64,000 bases of DNA from a virus, in IMG/VR virus record IMGVR_UViG_3300033149_004284, positions 22,288-86,287 of that record. One strand, 5' to 3'. The position numbers were made by a program, and so were the translations under genes. Shown here piece by piece: positions 7,533 to 14,849 of the stretch. The notes under the pieces are model-generated. The model was not told where the DNA came from. It made no database searches and saw only the letters and a program-made list of their open reading frames with translations. Position 1 is the first letter of the stretch, and every line of letters starts with the position of its first letter.

Positions 7533-7977
7533 TATCCAGATATTGAGATAGGTCTTTGGCTATCACAACCCGTTGCCTCTTGATGTTGCTGACTGGTGCG
7601 TTAGCAAGGAAGGGAGCGGCTTCTAGGAACGCTGGCTTATCCAGTTTCACTAGGATGCCTCCGCGCCCACGACACCAGGCTAAAGCGTCATTCTCATCGA
7701 ACTCAACGGCCATGTGCTCCTCGATCTGCACCCCAGGCCAGGGATTCTTATTGCCAGTCTCTGCATAGACAGCCAGAGCTTTTTCTCGGATCCGTGCAGC
7801 AAGCCTATCTACTTCCCTTTGGCTTTCGCGTCGCCAGAATTGCGCATCGCGAAAATGGGTATATGCTGGGCTTTGTTCTACATCCGCCTGGCACTCTGCT
7901 TCAAACCGCTTCCGACTCTCCAGGCTCGCCCGTGCTTCAGCTAGTTGCTCCAATATCGCAAGTATCTCGTCATTCAT
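7522..7977 (-). CDS. Hypothetical coiled-coil protein, paralogue of the next gene
   Basis: 151 aa. The N-terminal 75 residues form a charged coiled coil, followed by NPWPGVQIEEHMAVEFDEND and a C-terminal VVIAKDLSQYLDSET. The first and last parts match the protein encoded at 7970-8296 closely, but this copy has an extra segment of about 45 residues in between. Tandem duplication followed by insertion or deletion is the simplest explanation. Function unknown. Confidence 0.68.
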   Translation of the reverse strand: MNDEILAILEQLAEARASLESRKRFEAECQADVEQSPAYTHFRDAQFWRRESQREVDRLAARIREKALAVYAETGNKNPWPGVQIEEHMAVEFDENDALAWCRGRGGILVKLDKPAFLEAAPFLANAPVSNIKRQRVVIAKDLSQYLDSET

Positions 7978-8296
7978 CTATCTCCTCCTTCGGCAAGTAT
8001 TGAGATAGGTCTTCCGCTATTGTAACCTGCGGCTCCTTAGCGATCGGGCTCTCCTCCTCGACCTGTACTCCAGGCCAAGGATTCTTGATGCTCCTCGTTG
8101 CATAGACGGTCAGAGCCGCAGCTCGGATTTGTGCGGCAAGCCTATCTACCTCCTTTTGGCTCATACGCCGTCGATATTGCGCCTTGGTAAGACAGGAATC
8201 TGCCAGGCGTTTTTCTTCCCGACTCTCTGCTTCGATCCTTTTCCAATTTTCCAGGTTTGCCCGCATCTTAGCTAGTCGCCGCAGCATCCAGGCCAT
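7970..8296 (-). CDS. Hypothetical coiled-coil protein, short paralogue
   Basis: 108 aa from the ATG at 8296 (GGGAGGG upstream). It shares the coiled coil (VDRLAAQIRAAALTVYA), the NPWPGVQVEEE motif and the C-terminal VTIAEDLSQYLPKE with the adjacent 151-aa protein but lacks the middle segment. A longer frame to 8398 is open, but its start would lie inside the upstream gene without a ribosome site. Confidence 0.62.
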   Translation of the reverse strand: MAWMLRRLAKMRANLENWKRIEAESREEKRLADSCLTKAQYRRRMSQKEVDRLAAQIRAAALTVYATRSIKNPWPGVQVEEESPIAKEPQVTIAEDLSQYLPKEEIDE

Positions 8297-8462
8297 GTCC
8301 CTCCCTTCCCTGCTCATTCTCCACTTGTTGGAAATAACGTTCTGCATTCTCCATAGCCTCCTTGTAATGCTTCTCGCAATAGTCATGCGAGACACCACCG
8401 CTTGGCGTCTCTATCCAGCGTAAGTGCTTCCCACAGACGCAGCACCGGACTTCTGTTCGCAT
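8268..8462 (-). CDS. Small zinc-binding protein, 64 aa
   Basis: CCVCGKHLRWI followed by HDYCEKHY suggests one zinc site (Cys2 with Cys/His), then a helical tail. It overlaps the HTH gene upstream and the coiled-coil gene downstream in other frames. No specific family recognised. Confidence 0.55.
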   Translation of the reverse strand: MRTEVRCCVCGKHLRWIETPSGGVSHDYCEKHYKEAMENAERYFQQVENEQGREGHGLDAAATS

Positions 8463-8665
8463 ATCATAGCCTCCAGCATCTCGTCAACGGCCTCTGTCCA
8501 GTCAAGGCTCTCTCGCAAACGCTTCTCTAAGGAAGGCGCTGGCAATAGCTTGCCCGTCTCTATGTATGAGATAAATCTGTTATCTGTCATCGCCAAATCT
8601 GCCAATTTCTCTTGACTGTATCCTCTTGTGACTCGTAGGACCCGCATTCGCTTGCCAAAGTTCAT
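8411..8665 (-). CDS. XRE/Cro-family helix-turn-helix regulator
   Basis: 84 aa. LRVTRGYSQEKLADLAMTDN and RFISYIETGKLLPAPS give the standard HTH of the Cro/CI family (helix 2-turn-helix 3, then the conserved xIExGK). The remaining 25 residues are a short acidic tail. Start at 8665 set by AGGGGAGG and by an ATGA overlap with the frame upstream. A likely transcription regulator of phage genes. The operator is unknown. Confidence 0.8.
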   Translation of the reverse strand: MNFGKRMRVLRVTRGYSQEKLADLAMTDNRFISYIETGKLLPAPSLEKRLRESLDWTEAVDEMLEAMICEQKSGAASVGSTYAG

Positions 8666-8830
8666 CCAGATGCCTCCCCTCTGTAGCAATGCACGGTTTT
8701 CATCAATTGTTCTTGTGTGGCCTTCCTAGCCTCGACTGCTATGTACTTGCGTTGTGATACTTTGCATAATAGCCATATCTCATTTGGGTGATTGATGATT
8801 AGCCAATAGCCTGGCCTGATTCTTTGTCAT
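8662..8830 (-). pseudogene. Small gene with an apparent frameshift near its start
   Basis: AGGAGG (8840-8835) and ATG (8830) give a strong initiation site, but that frame (MTKNQARLL...) stops after 16 codons. One base out of register, an open frame runs RPGYWLIINHPNEIWLLC and on to a TGA that overlaps the XRE start (ATGA at 8665). Reading across with one base removed in AAAGAATC gives a well-formed protein of about 55 aa. Either an indel, a sequencing error or an unusual start is responsible. Confidence 0.5.
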
Positions 8831-8838
8831 AGGGCCTC

Positions 8839-8931
8839 CTAAGGGGTGATCTGGGGGGCTGCAATGCTGACCAATGCTTTAGGCTGCTCCCCCCGCAGCA
8901 ATTCAATCAAGCGCTCTACAGTCATTGTCAT
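8839..8931 (-). CDS. Tiny hypothetical protein, 30 aa
   Basis: The ATG at 8931 follows GAAAGGA. The peptide is MTMTVERLIELLRGEQPKAL plus ten residues, an amphipathic helix and a short tail. It lies in tandem between the 75-aa gene and the frameshifted gene. The evidence is the ribosome site and composition only. Confidence 0.4.
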   Translation of the reverse strand: MTMTVERLIELLRGEQPKALVSIAAPQITP

Positions 8932-8943
8932 GTTTGTCCTTTC

Positions 8944-9171
8944 TCAATGCTGACCGATGCTTCGGAACTCATTGAGAGTTTTGCTTACTGCTTGGGCCAT
9001 GGGTATAGGAAGACTGGCCGTAAGGCTAGTTCCATAACGCTCCTCAGTCCATGACAGGATGTCGCGACAAACGGAGTTGTTGCGCCTGAGGACTTCCCCG
9101 TAGACGAACAAGGCCCGTTTGAGGACTTGTAGTTCAGCGGGGGATACCTTGAGAACTACTTCTGCTTTCAT
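8944..9171 (-). CDS. Hypothetical protein, 75 aa
   Basis: The start at 9171 is chosen by AAAGGAGAGA. MKAEVVLKVSPAELQVLKRA suggests a beta strand followed by a helix, then a second helical part. No family recognised. A short regulatory or structural phage protein. Confidence 0.6.
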   Translation of the reverse strand: MKAEVVLKVSPAELQVLKRALFVYGEVLRRNNSVCRDILSWTEERYGTSLTASLPIPMAQAVSKTLNEFRSIGQH

Positions 9172-9211
9172 TACGATCTCTCCTTTCTGCATGTTTGACT
9201 CATAGTGAGAT

Positions 9212-9418
9212 TCATCGGTCGCATGCATCATCAAGTATAGATTGTGCAATGCTGCCAAGATATGCTATCAGTCTAGTGAACGACAAGAGACTCCATCGCT
9301 CTGAGGCCAGAACAAGACGCAGCGCGCGACGTAAAGCCATCTGGCGAGAGTCAAATGGTTGTAAAGTGTCAGTTGCTTCATCCAGACACATTTCCAATTG
9401 TTCATCTACGGTGGTCAT
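9212..9418 (-). CDS. Small helical hypothetical protein, 68 aa
   Basis: The start at 9418 is set by GAGGAGGAAG. A longer open frame to 9766 is in a different register from real upstream genes and is not believed. All-helical with many Leu/Arg residues. No family recognised. Confidence 0.58.
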   Translation of the reverse strand: MTTVDEQLEMCLDEATDTLQPFDSRQMALRRALRLVLASERWSLLSFTRLIAYLGSIAQSILDDACDR

Positions 9419-9539
9419 CGATCTTCCTCCTCTGGGGCACAAATAACTCCATATGGCAATCCCAGTGAGTTTTATCTGCCTGTTTACTTCCGCCAACGCC
9501 GCTGATGTAGTAGTCGAGTTGGTCACAAACAATGTACAT
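9402..9539 (-). CDS. Small hypothetical protein, 45 aa
   Basis: Open frame with protein-like composition: MYIVCDQLDYYISGVGGSKQ then KTHWDCHMELFVPQRRK. It overlaps the next gene start by 17 bases. No strong ribosome site is seen. A GC-rich hairpin lies just upstream. Confidence 0.42.
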   Translation of the reverse strand: MYIVCDQLDYYISGVGGSKQADKTHWDCHMELFVPQRRKIDDHRR

Positions 9540-9563
9540 GATGGACTCTGGCCTTGATACGCC

Positions 9564-9580
9564 GGAGGGCTTTGCCCTCC
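9564..9580. other. Perfect 7-bp GC-rich hairpin between genes
   Basis: GGAGGGC-TTT-GCCCTCC lies immediately after the stop of the 88-aa gene (9585). There is no U-run on either side, so an intrinsic terminator is unlikely. An mRNA-stabilising or processing element within the operon is possible. Confidence 0.45.
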
Positions 9581-9584
9581 TCGA

Positions 9585-9851
9585 TTACGTGACCACTGGC
9601 GGGGCGTTGCCCGATTCTGTGATGCCGTCTGAGCTATCGAAAACCAGATCGAGCTTGCAACCGCCCGGTTGTGCCCCTTCTTGATAGTGCTTCTCGCAGA
9701 GGGCAAAAGTGGGCACCTTCTCGCCGGCTCGTGCAATGATGGTAGTGACACGCTCTCTACACCCACGGCAGTTGCAACGACGTAACCCCCAAGTGATAGC
9801 TAGTGCAGCTGTGTAGATGTTTGCTGTGTCTGGGTCTCGGATGATCTCCAT
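9585..9851 (-). CDS. Small Cys-rich protein, 88 aa
   Basis: CNCRGCRERV in the N-terminal half and CEKHYQEGAQPGGC later could form a zinc site. A related CEKHY motif occurs in the 64-aa protein at 8268-8462, suggesting distant homology. AAGGAGGAAC precedes the ATG. Function unknown. Confidence 0.6.
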   Translation of the reverse strand: MEIIRDPDTANIYTAALAITWGLRRCNCRGCRERVTTIIARAGEKVPTFALCEKHYQEGAQPGGCKLDLVFDSSDGITESGNAPPVVT

Positions 9852-9871
9852 TTGTTCCTCCTTGTCTACCG

Positions 9872-10102
9872 TCAGGGCGGGTCTGGCAACCCACTGAAAG
9901 GCATCCAGTGTGTAATCTCTGTGTAAGGAATTAAGCCCCGTGTGGGCCAGCGCATAAAGCTAGGGAGACCGAGAGATGTTGAGTGGCCCCAATAGCGAGC
10001 TAAAGCCACGATGCGCTCACCTTTACACAGACGCCGATAACAGATAAATACGTCACGGTCTCTAGGTACTGGGAAGTCTACTACCCGCTTCCACTCAGTC
10101 AT
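9872..10102 (-). CDS. DUF551-like phage protein
   Basis: 76 aa. It begins MTEWKRVVDFPVPRDRDVFI and ends ITHWMPFSGLPDPP. A start with W followed by a beta-rich stretch and the ending tHWMPLPxPP are the hallmarks of the DUF551 family of small phage proteins, whose function is unknown. The start at 10102 fits GGAAGGAGAAAT. An alternative start at 10150 overlaps the methyltransferase stop. Confidence 0.72.
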   Translation of the reverse strand: MTEWKRVVDFPVPRDRDVFICYRRLCKGERIVALARYWGHSTSLGLPSFMRWPTRGLIPYTEITHWMPFSGLPDPP

Positions 10103-10146
10103 TTGATTTCTCCTTCCTGCGGCTCGCTCTTCACTCGATACAGGCA

Positions 10147-11547
10147 TCACTTAGCATTGGGACCTCCTTCGCATAACATATTCAGCATCGGGCAATCATC
10201 TATCACCCGCTTTCTTGCCATCTTGCAATACTCCTCTGACAAGTCTATCCCAATCGCCCTCCTTCCTAGCCGCAGGGCCACCATGACGCTTGTCCCACTC
10301 CCAACAAAGGGGTCAAGAACTATGCAAGGAACTGGGTTATGCCCACATGAACACCCAGGCCGCCATTTGTCCGTTGCGCGACTGGTGAGAGCCCATCCCG
10401 TGCTATCAGTTTTCGTGGGTGCGTTGTTAGGTACGTGCGCTGGCTCTCGCTTGTTAATGTGGCCTGTCCGTTCGATGATTCTGTTCCATCCCTTCCCGCA
10501 CTCCGGGCAGCATCCGCGCTCGGAAGTTCCGAGGTGAATGCACCTCTCAGGAAGCACAGTGGGAAATACGGCGAAGTGCAGCCCTGGAAATCCGCTTGTG
10601 GGGAATCTCCAAACGTCTCTCAGGTTGGCTCCTCGCCTATCAGGCTCCCATCTCTTACCACTGTAGGTCGGATTCCCGTAGCCAGCTGCCTTCTCACCAC
10701 CGAACTTGATATTCAATCGCGGTCTGTCCATTGAGTGTACTGTCTGCCCAGGGACGCCGCGTGAGCGCTTATGGCTGTCGCTCACCCCGCGTTTGTACCT
10801 TGCTACTGAGGCTTCTTTCAAAGGCGTCCTTACAGCGTAGTTGTCATAGTAGTATCGGGCGCTTTTCGTAAGTAGCAGAATATGCTCGTAGCTGGATGTG
10901 CATCTGTCAGTGACACTTTCCGGCATCGGGTTCGGTTTGGCCCAGACTATTGACGACCTCAGCCACCATCCGTCTCTTTGCAGAGCCATGCCCAGCATCC
11001 AGGGGATAGGAACCCATTGTTTATCCTGGAATGAACCGGCTATGTTCAGCCACAGCGTGCCGTCATCCCTGAGCACCCTTTTCACTTCTCTGAATATCCC
11101 AACCAGATGGCAAATGTAGCAAGCTCCGCAAAGGCGCGGCCTGAAATACTTGGCTAGATGAGCAGGCACAGCGTATCTCGGTAGAGTTATCTCGGTTTGC
11201 ATCCTAGCCCTTTCGAGTTCTGACATGACATAGGCACGCTCTTTATCAGTCAGGTCTGGCCGCAATTCCTGGAATGGCCGCCCACAGTCTGGCGTTGGCT
11301 CCAGGCCCAGCGACCCGCGCCAGCAGCCACAGAGACGACAGAAGGCATGATTGTGCGGTTTATGTCGGCTTCCTGCATTACTATCCTGTTTTGCTGATGG
11401 CCCACCTGACATTCCTGGTCGTATCTGCTCGTCCCACTCATGCTTGCACTCATCCGAGCCGCCCCAGAGTAAGGGCGGCAAATTGTAGTCTCTTAATCCC
11501 CATGGAATCACCAGTAGGGTGGCGAGGTACAAACCGTCTGGACGCAA
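10147..11547 (-). CDS. Site-specific DNA methyltransferase, main (C-terminal) part of a broken gene
   Basis: Residues from GLRDYNLPPLLWGG onward match class-beta N6-adenine/N4-cytosine methylases: GTLWLNIAGSF, a target-recognition middle region, then the SAM-binding LDPFVGSGTSVMVALRLGR near the C-terminus. A cysteine-rich insert (CRLCGCW, CGACYICH) lies between. The catalytic SPPYW that should come directly before GLRDY is in another frame (11508-11657), separated by 11 bases. The open frame itself begins with a weak TTG. Product is expected only if the frame is restored; otherwise this is a decaying gene. Confidence 0.8.
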   Translation of the reverse strand: MRPDGLYLATLLVIPWGLRDYNLPPLLWGGSDECKHEWDEQIRPGMSGGPSAKQDSNAGSRHKPHNHAFCRLCGCWRGSLGLEPTPDCGRPFQELRPDLTDKERAYVMSELERARMQTEITLPRYAVPAHLAKYFRPRLCGACYICHLVGIFREVKRVLRDDGTLWLNIAGSFQDKQWVPIPWMLGMALQRDGWWLRSSIVWAKPNPMPESVTDRCTSSYEHILLLTKSARYYYDNYAVRTPLKEASVARYKRGVSDSHKRSRGVPGQTVHSMDRPRLNIKFGGEKAAGYGNPTYSGKRWEPDRRGANLRDVWRFPTSGFPGLHFAVFPTVLPERCIHLGTSERGCCPECGKGWNRIIERTGHINKREPAHVPNNAPTKTDSTGWALTSRATDKWRPGCSCGHNPVPCIVLDPFVGSGTSVMVALRLGRRAIGIDLSEEYCKMARKRVIDDCPMLNMLCEGGPNAK

Positions 11548-11657
11548 GCATCTGGCATAGTACGCAAGACATCCCTAACATCGCCCTGCACAACAGCCCA
11601 CTGCCGGCTTCCAGCCAATACCTCACTCAACCCTACTGGTTGTCTCTCTCCCTTCAT
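11508..11657 (-). CDS. N-terminal part of the DNA methyltransferase, ends at SPPYW-stop
   Basis: 49 codons from the ATG at 11657: MKGERQPVGLSEVLAGSRQW, then VVQGDVRDVLRTMPDACVQT, then CTSPPYW and TGA. The SPPYW is catalytic motif IV. Deleting the next 11 bases (TGATTCCATGG, 11510-11500 on the minus strand) joins SPPYW to GLRDY exactly as in intact homologues. The stop follows a TGG codon, and the 11 bases end in another TGG. Confidence 0.72.
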   Translation of the reverse strand: MKGERQPVGLSEVLAGSRQWAVVQGDVRDVLRTMPDACVQTVCTSPPYW

Positions 11658-11722
11658 CTGATAAATTGCCTTTCATATTAGCCATGCTATGAACCCAGTG
11701 GTGACACTTACGCAAAGCAAAG

Positions 11723-11830
11723 TTAGATTGCCAAGGTCACAACGCAGCCATCTATCCTCGCCAAGACCTCCCTACAATCCCCCTGCACGATGGCCCACTT
11801 GCGCTGGCCTGATAATACTTCATCTATCAT
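11723..11830 (-). pseudogene. Second, truncated copy of a methyltransferase N-terminus
   Basis: 35 codons: MIDEVLSGQRKWAIVQGDCR then EVLARIDGCVVTLAI and a stop. It aligns with residues 10-43 of the neighbouring N-terminal fragment (EVLAGSRQWAVVQGDVRDVL) but ends before the catalytic motif. It starts in an ATGA-type overlap with the HTH gene. It looks like the remnant of a tandem duplication or of recombination between two methyltransferase genes. Confidence 0.6.
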
Positions 11831-12080
11831 TTGAGACTACCTCACCAGATATTTTGAGATTCAATTTAAGATATTCAGGGACACTCTCTCCTTCCTCGAA
11901 GAAGAGATACTCGGCGTCTTTACCTAGCCGTCGAATACACCGATCCCTGAATTCAGGCGTTACTGGCTCATGACCATGCTTGAGACGAGAGAGATGCTCG
12001 TAACTATAGCCTAACAGGTCAGCCATCTCTTTCATAGGTACTCTGTAGTCTTCGGCCCATCGAAACAGACTTGTCTGCAT
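11820..12080 (-). CDS. HTH-type regulator-like protein, 86 aa
   Basis: YRVPMKEMADLLGYSYEHLS and RLKHGHEPVTPEF form a helix-turn-helix similar to Cro/CI repressors, followed by a short tail with RCIRRLGKDAEYLFF. AAGGAGACTG precedes the ATG. It lies between RuvB and the broken methyltransferase and could regulate either. Target unknown. Confidence 0.66.
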   Translation of the reverse strand: MQTSLFRWAEDYRVPMKEMADLLGYSYEHLSRLKHGHEPVTPEFRDRCIRRLGKDAEYLFFEEGESVPEYLKLNLKISGEVVSNDR

Positions 12081-12140
12081 AACAGTCTCCTTGCTAGTTG
12101 TTGTTAGTCATTGGTCACTTAGTCTCTTAGTCGCTCTAGG

Positions 12141-12179
12141 CTAGTATTCTCTCTAGCCTCTCTAACCTAGTATTCTCTC
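12141..12179. repeat. Short direct repeat at the end of the RuvB gene
   Basis: CTAGTATTCTCTC occurs at 12141-12153 and 12167-12179, 26 bases apart, overlapping the last codons of the RuvB-like gene. It could be an operator for the HTH gene downstream or a chance duplication. Confidence 0.35.
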
Positions 12180-13103
12180 AAGATGGTTGCCAAAATTGCT
12201 ATGCCCTGCCCTCTTGAGATACTGTAAGCCGAGAACAGTCAGCTTGCGTCCCCGCCCTGTAATCTCAATAAGAGCCTTTCGCAGCAACAAGGGCTCATAG
12301 ATCTCCTTGATAGTTCTCGCGTTCTCGGCTAAGGCTCCTGCTAAGGTCGATGCGCCTGCTGGCCCTCCCCCAAACATTATACCAAGAACCATCAGGTACT
12401 TTCTCTCCTCAGGCCTAATTCCCAAGAAGTCTATCCCCAAACTAGACAGGATTTCGCCGATGTCAGAAGCCGATGCCTGGTTAGTCACGTCCCTGACACG
12501 TCTCAGCAGATGGTTCGCGATCCTCGGCGTGCCCCTGGCCCTTTCTGCCAAAGCCTCACTAGCACCTGGCTCCAGCGTCACGCCCAGTGCTGCTGCTGAG
12601 TTCTCGACAATCTCGGCTAAGTCCTCAGTCGGATAGAAGTCCAGTCTCAGTCTCAGAGGAAACCTGGTTCTGAGGGGGGCTGTTACCTCCGCAGGCCGCG
12701 TTGTGGCTGCTATGATAGTCCCTCGAGCGCTTCGATCCATTAGGTTTGCCAAACGCTCCTGGCTATCTATGTCCAGAGCATGAACCTCGTCTATGAAGAT
12801 GAACTGAACGGATTCAGGTTCCCTGCTTCCTAGTTCTCTAGTTAGGCCTGCTTCCAAGTCATCATAGTCTTGGCCTGTAACTCTGACAAGGTCCTGGCCT
12901 CCTACCAGCCTAGCCAGCGTCGTCTTGCCGAGCCCTGGTGGTCCAGTCAAGAGAAGGTGATCAAGAGGTTCTGACCTTCCCTCGGCTGCCCCCAGGGCCC
13001 TTCGCAAGACATCTTTGATTTGTTGCTGGCCAATAAAGTCCTGCCAGGCTTGGGGGCGGAGTTTACTATCGAGCATTGCTATTGACAATAGAGTGCAAGC
13101 CAT
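12162..13103 (-). CDS. ruvB-like: RuvB-like Holliday junction branch-migration ATPase
   Basis: 313 aa from the ATG at 13103. LRPQAWQDFIGQQQIKDVL, Walker A GPPGLGKT (54-61), Walker B FIDEVH (103-108), sensor ATTRP and GTPRIANHLLRRVRD are RuvB landmarks, followed by a C-terminal winged helix. Bacterial RuvB is about 335 aa and works with RuvA and RuvC; neither partner is visible here. It would move Holliday junctions during phage recombination. GTAGAGGAAAC precedes the start, which lies 11 bases after the small membrane-protein gene. A longer frame reaches upstream across that gene and is rejected. Confidence 0.88.
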   Translation of the reverse strand: MACTLLSIAMLDSKLRPQAWQDFIGQQQIKDVLRRALGAAEGRSEPLDHLLLTGPPGLGKTTLARLVGGQDLVRVTGQDYDDLEAGLTRELGSREPESVQFIFIDEVHALDIDSQERLANLMDRSARGTIIAATTRPAEVTAPLRTRFPLRLRLDFYPTEDLAEIVENSAAALGVTLEPGASEALAERARGTPRIANHLLRRVRDVTNQASASDIGEILSSLGIDFLGIRPEERKYLMVLGIMFGGGPAGASTLAGALAENARTIKEIYEPLLLRKALIEITGRGRKLTVLGLQYLKRAGHSNFGNHLERILG

Positions 13104-13114
13104 CCACGTTTCCT

Positions 13115-13276
13115 CTACCTCCGAAAGTACGGGTTGACTAGCAGAGCCACTACAACCAAGAGCCAGCCCAGAACAAAGAAGACAACAAAGACACCAACCG
13201 CGACATCCAAGAGATTTCTCTTCATCACACCAACGCCTGGTTTGACCAACTGCCAGAACTTGGTCCACGTCATCAT
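13115..13276 (-). CDS. Small single-TM membrane protein, 53 aa
   Basis: MMTWTKFWQLVKPGVGVMKR is followed by a long hydrophobic helix (VAVGVFVVFFVLGWLLVVVA) and a short basic tail NPYFRR. AAGGAGGAAAA gives the start at 13276. One transmembrane segment with a basic N-side suggests inner-membrane insertion. Possible holin, spanin-like or superinfection-related protein, but no family evidence. Confidence 0.6.
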   Translation of the reverse strand: MMTWTKFWQLVKPGVGVMKRNLLDVAVGVFVVFFVLGWLLVVVALLVNPYFRR

Positions 13277-13321
13277 GGCCTTTTCCTCCTTCCTAGAATT
13301 ACCTCTCATTGTCGCCTCCGT

Positions 13322-14287
13322 CTAAATGTGTGCATCAACCAGATAGACCCTCTGGTTAGGACTCGACTTCTCAAGCTCTCCCACGAAAGACCAGAAGGCT
13401 GCATCATAGCCTTCGTTTGGGTTGGTAGTCAGGGCCCAGTAACCCATCTGGGCTCGTTCTACCCATTCGCCATCCGAGGTCACAAAGGCAAAAGTCAGCG
13501 CCCTGGCCTTCTGCTTCAGGATGAACTCCTTTTCGGATAATGCCAGGAGACTATCGTCCCCCCAGAGAAAGATATTTTCCCTTTGCAGAACTCTCCCCAG
13601 TAGCCTCTGTTTAGTATACTCGTGAAGTGTGCCTTCCCAGTTCTTGTCTCTCTCAAGGAGACTCAGGAAGTCAGCTCTGAACTCGCCAAGGTGAGCCTGA
13701 ACATCCATCGCCTCAGCCTCTACCTGGCATGCCTTAACAGCACGGAAGCTCTCTAGGGCTTTCGTGAAATCTTTGCCTCGCATTCCTTCCCAGTCTATCC
13801 AGGATACAGGAGCCCAATCGCAACAGAGCGGGTCTCTCTGGGGCTTGCCAACGACGCCTGGCTCCCCGAACCCCACTGTACCGTCCGCAATACTCGCTGG
13901 ACTGGGCTTCCGCTTCATTCGCAAGTAGCCTGACCAGCGGCCTCCTATCTCCCACCAGTCGTACTTCGCGTTTTCGTTCTGCCAGTAGCCAATACGTCCC
14001 TTGAGTGGGTCTCGGTTGAGGCCCGCCCACTCATTGCAGAACTTGTCAAAGTCCCCCTGACCATAGTACTCCAACAGAGTCTGACCAACAGACTCAGGAT
14101 ACTGCCGACCTGTGTAGCTCTCCTCTGTGATGATCTCCTTGGCCTTCTCCTGGAGCTCGTCCTCTTTGTCAAAGAAAGACATGTAGTCGTAGGGAGGCTG
14201 GCTTACGCAGTTCTCCATGTAGGGTAACATCTTGTCTTCCAGGTCGTTCACGTCATCTGCGGGTATCAAGACACTAAAATGACTCAT
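13322..14287 (-). CDS. Conserved phage protein of the MSHF-x-V type, 321 aa
   Basis: Start at 14287 after AAAGGAGG: MSHFSVLIPADDVNDLEDKM, then YDYMSFFDKEDELQEKAKE and YDWWEIGGRWSGYLRMKRK. I recognise this N-terminus plus WWEIGGRWSGYL as a recurring uncharacterised phage early protein. The second half (residues 130-321) is charged and mostly helical, ending EKSSPNQRVYLVDAHI. Function is unknown and no catalytic motif is visible. Confidence 0.72.
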   Translation of the reverse strand: MSHFSVLIPADDVNDLEDKMLPYMENCVSQPPYDYMSFFDKEDELQEKAKEIITEESYTGRQYPESVGQTLLEYYGQGDFDKFCNEWAGLNRDPLKGRIGYWQNENAKYDWWEIGGRWSGYLRMKRKPSPASIADGTVGFGEPGVVGKPQRDPLCCDWAPVSWIDWEGMRGKDFTKALESFRAVKACQVEAEAMDVQAHLGEFRADFLSLLERDKNWEGTLHEYTKQRLLGRVLQRENIFLWGDDSLLALSEKEFILKQKARALTFAFVTSDGEWVERAQMGYWALTTNPNEGYDAAFWSFVGELEKSSPNQRVYLVDAHI

Positions 14288-14309
14288 CGAGATTCCTCCT
14301 TTTGTTGAT

Positions 14310-14762
14310 TCAGCCGCCGCCCCAGAGCAGAAACCCTCCCTGCTCAGCAACAACCAGTGGCTCCTTCTGAATATCCTTCTCGACTTGCTCCCGCAACGAA
14401 GCAAGGAGAATTGGATTCTTCACATGCTCGCCGATACTCTGCTCATACGCCTGAAACACTGCCCTCCGCGCTTCCTCAACATCACAAGCCAACGCAAACA
14501 CCACCCCGCTAGTCCAGTTGTAAAGAACATCCTCCCAGACGAACAGTTTGAGTTGATCTTGACCTCCCAACACCACAACTCTGTAAATAGACACATTCTC
14601 CTGATTCTCTGGACAGGGTGCATTCGTCCTGATGTAGACCTTCTCGCCGATGCTCTCCTTGTCCATGGCGTTATCCCAGTACCTAGAACCCGCCGTAGAG
14701 AAAAGGTCGCCTGGCTGTAAGTCTTTTCCCAGAACCGCCTCTGCGCGAGCCTTGACTGTCAT
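14310..14762 (-). CDS. Hypothetical protein, 150 aa
   Basis: Start at 14762 by AAAAGGAGGAG. An upstream ATG at 14792, overlapping a tiny frame's stop, is an alternative. VLGKDLQPGDLFSTAGSRYW and SIYRVVVLGGQDQLKLFVWE suggest a small beta-barrel-like domain. The C-terminal half is helical and ends in a glycine-rich tail (GGFLLWGGG). No family recognised. Confidence 0.62.
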   Translation of the reverse strand: MTVKARAEAVLGKDLQPGDLFSTAGSRYWDNAMDKESIGEKVYIRTNAPCPENQENVSIYRVVVLGGQDQLKLFVWEDVLYNWTSGVVFALACDVEEARRAVFQAYEQSIGEHVKNPILLASLREQVEKDIQKEPLVVAEQGGFLLWGGG

Positions 14763-14788
14763 TTCTCCTCCTTTTGACATCAATTCCT

Positions 14789-14845
14789 TCATCGAGGAAG
14801 CCCCGCCATGACTATACTTCCGCCATCGAAGATTAGGGTTTGCAT
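14789..14845 (-). CDS. Possible 18-aa leader peptide
   Basis: GGGAGGGTGAGA is followed by ATG and an 18-codon frame (MQTLIFDGGSIVMAGLPR) whose TGA overlaps an ATG of the next gene. The strong ribosome site and the overlap suggest real translation, perhaps only to couple the next gene. Confidence 0.3.
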   Translation of the reverse strand: MQTLIFDGGSIVMAGLPR

Positions 14846-14849
14846 ATTC

